Shown here: piece by piece, positions 6,935 to 11,525 of the stretch
How the letters are laid out: every line of letters begins with the position of its first letter
Numbering within the stretch: position 1 is the first letter of the stretch
DNA from: Bacteroidetes bacterium 4572_112
GTDB lineage: Bacteria; Bacteroidota; Bacteroidia; Bacteroidales; UBA1556
NCBI GenBank assembly: GCA_002254285.1
Contig: NIUZ01000107.1
Coordinates: 1-11,525, forward strand
DNA: 11,525 nucleotides
Direction of reading: 5' to 3'
The notes under the pieces: generated by a model
Database searches by the model: none
Told to the model about the DNA's origin: nothing
The model's input: the letters and a program-made list of their open reading frames with translations, nothing else
Position numbers and translations under genes: made by a program

Positions 6935-6967
6935 CAAATATAATAGATAATTCTTAGGCAAAACAAA
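6935..6967 (-). promoter_or_regulatory. Promoter of the riboswitch-btuB-btuG operon
   Basis: The minus strand carries TATATTTG (6942-6935), a full match to TAnnTTTG. A TTTG -33 element (6967-6964) lies 21 bases upstream, within the 19-21 spacing known for Bacteroidota sigma-ABfr promoters. Transcription would start near 6928, giving a leader of about 200 bases that contains the whole riboswitch. Confidence 0.7.
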
Positions 6968-6997
6968 TTTATTGTGAATTATTTATCATCGGGCTGT

Positions 6998-7056
6998 GGT
7001 AGTTAGTAATTGATCGCTGGTAATTGGTGAATAGTAAACGGTAATCTGTAATTTTA
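6998..7056. repeat. Second GGTAATTGGTGA-type degenerate repeat tract
   Basis: Short degenerate units (TTAGTAATTGATCG, GGTAATTGGTGAATAG, TAAACGGTAATCTG) resemble the tract at 301-378 in the same orientation. The rest of the gap to the permease gene, about 7057-7276, is AT-rich. From 7166 to 7250 it becomes a C-rich pyrimidine tract of CCCCTTTACCCC-like runs. No gene or RNA is recognisable there. Confidence 0.5.
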
Positions 7057-7276
7057 CAATTATTCAGCATTTGAAGCATTAAGGAATTAAGAGCCATAAA
7101 GTCAATTAACTATTGTATCATTTCCTAATTTCCTAATTCTCACATTAAACCATTAAATAATTCACTTTCCCACCCCTTACACCCCTTTACCCCTTTTTAC
7201 CATTCCTCACAACTCCTTACAACCCCTTCCCCCAAATAAACAGTTAAACAAATCCCCAATTAAACACATAAAACCC

Positions 7277-7284
7277 TACATTTG
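7277..7284 (+). promoter_or_regulatory. -7 promoter box of the EamA permease gene
   Basis: TACATTTGCA matches the TAnnTTTG -7 element. It overlaps the upstream-most possible start codon of the permease frame (TTG at 7282), so that TTG would lie upstream of the transcription start and cannot be used from this promoter. No TTTG is visible at -33. Confidence 0.6.
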
Positions 7285-7311
7285 CAGCCTGATAAACATA
7301 AGACAAACAAG

Positions 7312-8202
7312 TTGAGAAAATATATTCAAGATAATTTACATTGGTTCCTATTGCTAATATTAGTAATGATTTGGGGAAGCTCATTTATTCTAATGAAGCG
7401 TACTCTGGAGTTCTATTCTAACTTTGAATTGGGCGCCTTGCGAATTATTTTTGCTGCAATGGTTTTATTGCCTTTTGCAATTAGGCGAATGTCAAAATTG
7501 AATAAAGATCAATGGTTTTGGCTAATTGTGGTTGGCCTTATTGGAAATACAATTCCGGCATTTTTATTTGCTACAGCGCAAACAGGAATTGATAGCTCAC
7601 TTGCTGGAATATTGAATTCTACAACACCTATGTTTACTTTAATTGTGGGTGTAATATTGTTTAAGCTCCAAGCAAAACGTATAAATTTTATTGGTATAAT
7701 AATAGGGTTTATTGGAGCAATTATGATTATTCTAACCAAAGATGATGGCCCTTTAGAATTTAATCTGCAGTATTCGGCTTATGTAATATTGGCATCGGTT
7801 TTTTATGCCTTTAACCTTAACTTTGTGAAGTATAAACTTGCAGAAACTGATACTGTTACAATAGCTGCGGTTAGTTATTCTATTATGCTTATCCCCATAA
7901 GTTTGTTTCTAGTATTTGGAACTGATTTCGTGACAACAGTGAAGGAGCCAGGAGCATTTGCCGCATTAATTTATCCAGCAATTTTAGGAATAGTATGCTC
8001 AGCAATAGCAATTGTAATTTTCAATTATTTGGTAAAAATTGCGGGAGTTCTTTTTTCTGCCTCAGTAACTTATATGATTCCTATAATAGCAAGTATAATA
8101 GGTGTAATAGATGGCGAAACTTTCAAAGCCGCATCAATTATTTGGATAGCAGTAATATTGTTTGGTGTGTATTTGGTGAATAAGAAGAGTGTTAAAGGCT
8201 AA
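7312..8202 (+). CDS. EamA/DMT-family permease
   Basis: A ten-span inner-membrane transporter of the drug/metabolite superfamily with two EamA repeats. The first begins at the hallmark MIWGSSFILMKR, and the second begins near QYSAYVILASVFYAFNLNFVKYKL. Helix ends carry family-typical motifs such as LGALRIIFAAMVLLPFA and GILNSTTPMFTLIVG. The substrate cannot be predicted. The frame is open back to a TTG at 7282, but that codon lies inside the -7 box, so I place the start at TTG 7312. This gives MRKYIQDNLHWFLL, the normal short cytoplasmic lead, and a box-to-start distance of 27 bases like the other genes here. No ATG occurs before the first membrane span. The final codons GTT AAA GGC TAA are the first unit of the tandem repeat that follows. 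Monocistronic. Confidence 0.9.
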   Translation: MRKYIQDNLHWFLLLILVMIWGSSFILMKRTLEFYSNFELGALRIIFAAMVLLPFAIRRMSKLNKDQWFWLIVVGLIGNTIPAFLFATAQTGIDSSLAGILNSTTPMFTLIVGVILFKLQAKRINFIGIIIGFIGAIMIILTKDDGPLEFNLQYSAYVILASVFYAFNLNFVKYKLAETDTVTIAAVSYSIMLIPISLFLVFGTDFVTTVKEPGAFAALIYPAILGIVCSAIAIVIFNYLVKIAGVLFSASVTYMIPIIASIIGVIDGETFKAASIIWIAVILFGVYLVNKKSVKG

Positions 8203-8366
8203 GGGCTAAAATATTAAATGCTAAATACTAAAATATTAAAGGCTAAATGCTAAAATATTAAATGCTAAATGCTAAAATATTAAATGCTAAAATATTAAAT
8301 GCTAAAATATTAAATGCTAAAATATTAAATGCTAAAGTGTTAAATTATTAAAATGTTGAATGTTAG
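8191..8366. repeat. Compound tandem repeat, four 22-bp then four 15-bp units
   Basis: Units start at 8191, 8213, 8235 and 8257 (22 bp each), then at 8279, 8294, 8309 and 8324 (15 bp each), followed by decayed units at 8339 and 8355. The 15-bp unit is ATTAAATGCTAAAAT; the 22-bp unit is the same with an extra 7-bp GCTAAAT-like insert. Each unit contains two TAA triplets. The first unit overlaps the last four codons of the permease gene and supplies its stop codon. There are no unique spacers. Confidence 0.9.
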
Positions 8367-8390
8367 ACCTTAATTTTCACATTACACCAT

Positions 8391-8416
8391 TGTCATACTG
8401 AGCCTGCCGAAGGGCC
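8391..8416. repeat. Dispersed TACTGAGCCTGCCGAAG repeat
   Basis: TACTGAGCCTGCCGAAG (8396-8412) is the inverted counterpart, 15 of 17 positions identical, of the motif in the centre of the palindromic element at 172-188. Motifs of this kind (CTTCGACAAGCTCAGTATGAC) are familiar as short dispersed repeats in many bacterial genomes. It lies between convergent genes. Confidence 0.6.
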
Positions 8417-8446
8417 ATTACATCATTATATAATTTTAAATTCCTA

Positions 8447-8464
8447 TCCCGATGGCTATCGGGA
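8447..8464. repeat. TCCCGAT/ATCGGGA hairpin between convergent genes
   Basis: A perfect 7-bp inverted repeat (8447-8453 and 8458-8464) around the loop GGCT. A half copy with an internal palindrome, TCCCGATAATTATC, follows at 8511-8524, next to an A11 run at 8525-8535. Lying between the ends of the permease gene (plus) and the ROK gene (minus), the hairpin could act as a bidirectional transcription stop. However, no T-run follows it in either direction, so it may simply be a dispersed palindromic repeat. Confidence 0.55.
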
Positions 8465-8536
8465 CCTAATTCCTAATTCCTAATTTGCCACTTCACCTTT
8501 CTCCCTTCACTCCCGATAATTATCAAAAAAAAAAAC

Positions 8537-9505
8537 TTAGTTCCTAACCCCCATCTCTTTCCAAGCAAGAGCGCCAGCGCCAAGTATTGCAGCGTCATTT
8601 CCTTTTAGACCAGACATAATAATAGGAACTTTACCACGGTATATTTTCAAGAGATTCTTTTCCATGGCTTTTTTTGTAGGATTCAGAATTAACTCACCAG
8701 ATTGAGCAAGCCCTCCGAATAAAATAATTAGATTAGGGCTACTAAAAGCTACGAAATTTGCGAGAGCTTTACCTAAAATGTCACCTGTATATCTATAAGC
8801 TTCAAGAGCCAAAGCATCACCTTCTATAGCTGCTTTATATATTGTTTTGCCGCTAAGCTCTTCAAAGCTAATATCGTTTAATTCACTCTTGAATTTATTA
8901 TCCATTAATAGCTTTATTACAGTGCGCTTTAGCCCTGTAACAGATGCATATGTTTCGAGGCAACCTTGTCTGCCGCAACCGCATTGTCGTCCTTCATCCT
9001 TAACAATCACATGACCTAGTTCACCAGCAAAACCATCATTACCGTATATCAATCTATCATTAATTACAATACCACTGCCAACACCAGTACCAAGGGTAAT
9101 CATAATAAAATCCTTAACATTTTGAGCATTGCCAAACATTCCTTCACCTATAGCTGCAGCATTTGCGTCATTGGTAAGGAAACATGGTGTGCCTCCAAAA
9201 GCCATCTTAAAATAATCAGCAATGGGAATAATTCCTTTCCAATTTAAATTAGGAGCAAATTCGATTGTTCCTCGGTAATAATTTCCGTTGGGAGCACCAA
9301 TACCTATTGCTCTAACTTTAACATCTAATTTGTTGCTTGAGATTGCCTGCTCAGAACGCTTTTTAACTAATTGAACGAAGCTATTTGCTGTGTCAAAATC
9401 CTTTGAAGGGATGTTTTCTTTGTATAATATTTTACCATCGAGGTTGATAAATGCAAAGTCAGCACTTGTGCCTCCAAGGTCTATTGCCAATACTACTTGT
9501 GTCAT
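8537..9505 (-). CDS. ROK-family sugar kinase (probable glucokinase)
   Basis: A 322-residue cytoplasmic kinase of the ROK family, which phosphorylates glucose or a related hexose such as an N-acetylhexosamine with ATP. The phosphate-binding DLGGTSADF is at residues 9-17, and TNDANAAAIGE at 111-121 contains the catalytic base D113. TLGTGVGSGIV is at 137-147, and E162 and H165 lie in GELGH. The ROK zinc motif CGCGRQGCLE spans 175-184 with C175, C177 and C182, so this is an enzyme rather than a zinc-less relative. There is no N-terminal DNA-binding domain, which excludes a NagC/XylR-type repressor. Length is typical. It is transcribed alone, divergently from rnr, from a promoter at 9567-9537. Glucokinase (glk) is the most likely role, but sugar specificity is not readable from these motifs. 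Confidence 0.92.
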   Translation of the reverse strand: MTQVVLAIDLGGTSADFAFINLDGKILYKENIPSKDFDTANSFVQLVKKRSEQAISSNKLDVKVRAIGIGAPNGNYYRGTIEFAPNLNWKGIIPIADYFKMAFGGTPCFLTNDANAAAIGEGMFGNAQNVKDFIMITLGTGVGSGIVINDRLIYGNDGFAGELGHVIVKDEGRQCGCGRQGCLETYASVTGLKRTVIKLLMDNKFKSELNDISFEELSGKTIYKAAIEGDALALEAYRYTGDILGKALANFVAFSSPNLIILFGGLAQSGELILNPTKKAMEKNLLKIYRGKVPIIMSGLKGNDAAILGAGALAWKEMGVRN

Positions 9506-9536
9506 GATGTTGTGTTTGTTCTAAAATAACTTACTG

Positions 9537-9567
9537 CAAAGATGCCTTTTTATTTTTTATAAGCAAA
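9537..9567 (-). promoter_or_regulatory. Promoter of the ROK kinase gene
   Basis: The minus strand has CATCTTTGCA at 9544-9535, one mismatch from the TAnnTTTG -7 element. A TTTG -33 element (9567-9564) lies 19 bases upstream, within the normal spacing. The -7 box ends 31 bases before the ATG. Confidence 0.6.
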
Positions 9568-9621
9568 CTTTATTTTTAAATTATTATAACGTTAATTAAT
9601 TATTCCAATGTAATATTATTA

Positions 9622-9629
9622 TATCTTTG
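9622..9629 (+). promoter_or_regulatory. -7 promoter box of rnr
   Basis: TATCTTTGCA is an exact TAnnTTTG match that ends 26 bases before the rnr ATG at 9656. No clear TTTG is visible at -33, where the sequence is TTAATTAAT. Confidence 0.65.
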
Positions 9630-9655
9630 CAATAGACCAATAAAAACAACACATT

Positions 9656-11525
9656 ATGTCGAAAAACACAAGTCGAAAGCCAAAGAAAAAAACTTTAAAG
9701 AATTCTTTTATGCAACAGATAGTTTCTGTTTTTGCAAAGAATCCACATTCATCATATAATTATAAACAAGTGGGGCGTATGCTCGGTATTGGCGATAAGG
9801 CTGGGCGCAGACTTATTGACGATATGCTTATAAAACTTGTGGCAGATGGAGTTATCGATCTTGTGCATAGAGGTAAGTATAAACTCAAAGAGGAATATAT
9901 TACCGATTATACCCAGACCAAAACTGTTGAGGGAATAGTGGATATGAAACATACTGGCAAGGCTTACATTATTTGTAAAGACCTTGATGATGATATTTTT
10001 GTTGGTTCCAATAATACAAATCATGCTTTCCATGGCGATAAGGTAACGGTGAGCTTATTTCCAAAACGTAATGGAAGGAAGACCGAAGGTCAGATTATTG
10101 ACGTTTTGGAAAGAAAGAAGACTCAGTTTGTAGGTGTTCTTGAACTTTCTCAAAAGTATGCCTTTGTAATTCCTGATAAAGCTAATATGCCTTTCGACTT
10201 TTTTGTTCCTTTGGATAAAATCAATGGAGCTAAAAATGGAGAAAAAGTGCTTGTTGATTTTGTTGATTGGCCTAAGCGTTCGCGCAATCCTTTTGGCGAA
10301 GTAGCCAAGGTGCTAGGTCAGCCTGGTAATAATAATGTGGAAATGCTTTCCATTGTTGCTGATAATGATTTTGCCCTTTCTTTTTCTAAAAGGGTGGAAG
10401 ACGAAGCAGCCAAAATTGATAATAAAGTTAGTAATTCAGAAATAAAGAAACGCCGCGATTGTCGTGATGTATTCACCTGTACCATTGACCCTTATGATGC
10501 CAAAGATTTTGACGATGCTCTTTCGCTTCGCAAATTGGAGAATGGTAATTGGGAGGTAGGAATCCATATTGCCGATGTTACTCATTATGTAACTCCTGGC
10601 TCTGAGCTAGATAAGGAAGCATACGAAAGAGGGACCTCTATTTACCTTGTGGACAGAACAATACCTATGCTTCCCGAAAAGCTGTCGAACCTTGTTTGTA
10701 GCCTTCGCCCTGATGAGGAGAAGTTAACCTTCTCAGCTATTTTTGAAATGGATGAGGATGCCAAAATTCATAATCAATGGTTTGGGCGTACTGTTACGCT
10801 TTCCAACAGAAGATATACCTATGCCGAAGCGCAAGATGTTATCGAAGGAGGAGAGGATAAATACAGAAGTGAAATAATGCAGCTTCATGCACTGTCGTCG
10901 AAATTGCGTGCCATACGTTTCAAAAATGGTAGTATAAATTTCAAATCTGAAGAAGTGAAATTCGACCTTGATGAAGAGGGAAGACCAATTGGAGCTCACC
11001 TAAAAGTTCAGAAGGAAGCAAACTGGCTTGTGGAGGACTTTATGCTGCTTGCCAACAGAAAAGTTGCTGAGCATATAGGTATGAAAAAGAGTGGTAATAA
11101 GCAAAAATCTAAAACTTTTATATACAGAATTCACGATGAGCCTAATAGCGAAAAGATTAACCAATTTGCCGAATTTGTGAAGAAGCTTGGCTATAAGGTT
11201 AGTATGAATTCGCGCCGTAGTTTGGTGCAGTCCATGAACAAACTTTTTGAAGATATACAAGGCAAAGGCGAGGAGCGTATGATAGAAACTATATCGGTGC
11301 GTACCATGGCAAAGGCTGTATATTCCACACAAAATATTGGTCATTATGGCTTGGCTTTTAAATACTATACTCACTTTACTTCGCCAATCCGTCGTTATCC
11401 CGATATGATGGTGCACCGACTATTGCAACGCTATCTCGATAATGAGTCTTCGGTAAATGAGGATGAATACGAAGAGTATTGCGAGCATACTTCTGAAATG
11501 GAGCGCAAAGCAGCTACTGCCGAAC
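9656..11525 (+). CDS. rnr: Ribonuclease R, 3' end beyond the window
   Basis: RNase R is a processive 3'-to-5' exoribonuclease that degrades structured RNA in the cytoplasm. The first 623 codons are present and the frame runs off the window end, so the C-terminal S1 domain is not seen. An N-terminal winged-helix-like region covers residues about 17-80, followed by cold-shock domain 1 from about residue 91 (VEGIVDMKHTGKAYI) and cold-shock domain 2 from about 158. The catalytic RNB domain follows. The metal-binding active site is TIDPYDAKDFDDALS at 276-290, with aspartates D278, D284, D286 and D287. The RNB C-terminal signature HFTSPIRRYPDMMVHR starts at residue 573. The basic N-terminus (MSKNTSRKPKKKTLK) is common in this family. 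The ATG is set by a -7 box 26 bases upstream. The presence of the N-terminal HTH and both cold-shock domains favours RNase R over RNase II. Confidence 0.96.
   Translation, partial: MSKNTSRKPKKKTLKNSFMQQIVSVFAKNPHSSYNYKQVGRMLGIGDKAGRRLIDDMLIKLVADGVIDLVHRGKYKLKEEYITDYTQTKTVEGIVDMKHTGKAYIICKDLDDDIFVGSNNTNHAFHGDKVTVSLFPKRNGRKTEGQIIDVLERKKTQFVGVLELSQKYAFVIPDKANMPFDFFVPLDKINGAKNGEKVLVDFVDWPKRSRNPFGEVAKVLGQPGNNNVEMLSIVADNDFALSFSKRVEDEAAKIDNKVSNSEIKKRRDCRDVFTCTIDPYDAKDFDDALSLRKLENGNWEVGIHIADVTHYVTPGSELDKEAYERGTSIYLVDRTIPMLPEKLSNLVCSLRPDEEKLTFSAIFEMDEDAKIHNQWFGRTVTLSNRRYTYAEAQDVIEGGEDKYRSEIMQLHALSSKLRAIRFKNGSINFKSEEVKFDLDEEGRPIGAHLKVQKEANWLVEDFMLLANRKVAEHIGMKKSGNKQKSKTFIYRIHDEPNSEKINQFAEFVKKLGYKVSMNSRRSLVQSMNKLFEDIQGKGEERMIETISVRTMAKAVYSTQNIGHYGLAFKYYTHFTSPIRRYPDMMVHRLLQRYLDNESSVNEDEYEEYCEHTSEMERKAATAE

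Noticed and set aside
8191..8366. Possible CRISPR array
   Set aside because: The units are directly adjacent with no unique spacers, and no cas genes are nearby; it is a simple tandem repeat.
8525..8535. A11 run as an intrinsic terminator tract for the ROK gene
   Set aside because: In the minus-strand transcript the U-run comes directly after the stop codon and before the nearby palindrome, the wrong order for an intrinsic terminator.
8537..9505. ROK-type transcriptional repressor (NagC/XylR)
   Set aside because: There is no N-terminal helix-turn-helix; the protein begins directly with the ATP-binding DLGGT motif, so it is a kinase.
10733..11416. Minus-strand open frames opposite rnr
   Set aside because: They lie entirely antisense to the conserved RNB domain of rnr and have no independent support.

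Overview
The window looks like a chromosomal segment of an AT-rich member of the Bacteroidota. Three things point there: repeated TAnnTTTG-type -7 promoter boxes ahead of genes, the CcmB/CcmC/CXXXY-type CcmE heme module, and a TonB-dependent receptor paired with a surface beta-propeller lipoprotein. The genus cannot be read from the sequence.

Layout. Bases 1-102 hold the 3' end of an unrecognised plus-strand gene. Its stop codon lies inside an imperfect 184-bp palindromic element (91-274), followed by repeat-rich noncoding DNA to about 660. Next comes a minus-strand operon read right to left: thiL (thiamine-monophosphate kinase), ccmB, ccmC, a ccmD-like start and a 5'-truncated ccmE (3444 down to 669). 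Upstream of it lies a second minus-strand operon: a cobalamin riboswitch, a BtuB-type TonB-dependent receptor and a BtuG-like surface lipoprotein (about 6967 down to 3689), closed by a hairpin terminator at 3597-3646. A repeat-rich gap leads to a plus-strand EamA/DMT permease (7312-8202), whose stop codon is the first piece of a 22-bp/15-bp tandem array. A minus-strand ROK-family sugar kinase (9505-8537) and a divergent plus-strand RNase R gene, cut off by the window end (9656-11525), complete the region.

Function. The riboswitch-btuB-btuG unit is a self-contained B12 capture and uptake module shut down when cobalamin is plentiful. The ccm genes belong to System I cytochrome c maturation, but the set is incomplete here. 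No ccmA or ccmF is present, and ccmD and ccmE appear joined by an internal deletion that removes the CcmE membrane anchor. The other genes (thiL, permease, ROK kinase, rnr) are ordinary housekeeping or transport functions.

I did not find a clearly new multi-gene system. The observations most worth a second look are the ccmD/ccmE junction, the palindromic element and tandem repeats that supply gene ends, and the near-constant distance between -7 boxes and start codons, which re-places the start of the permease gene.
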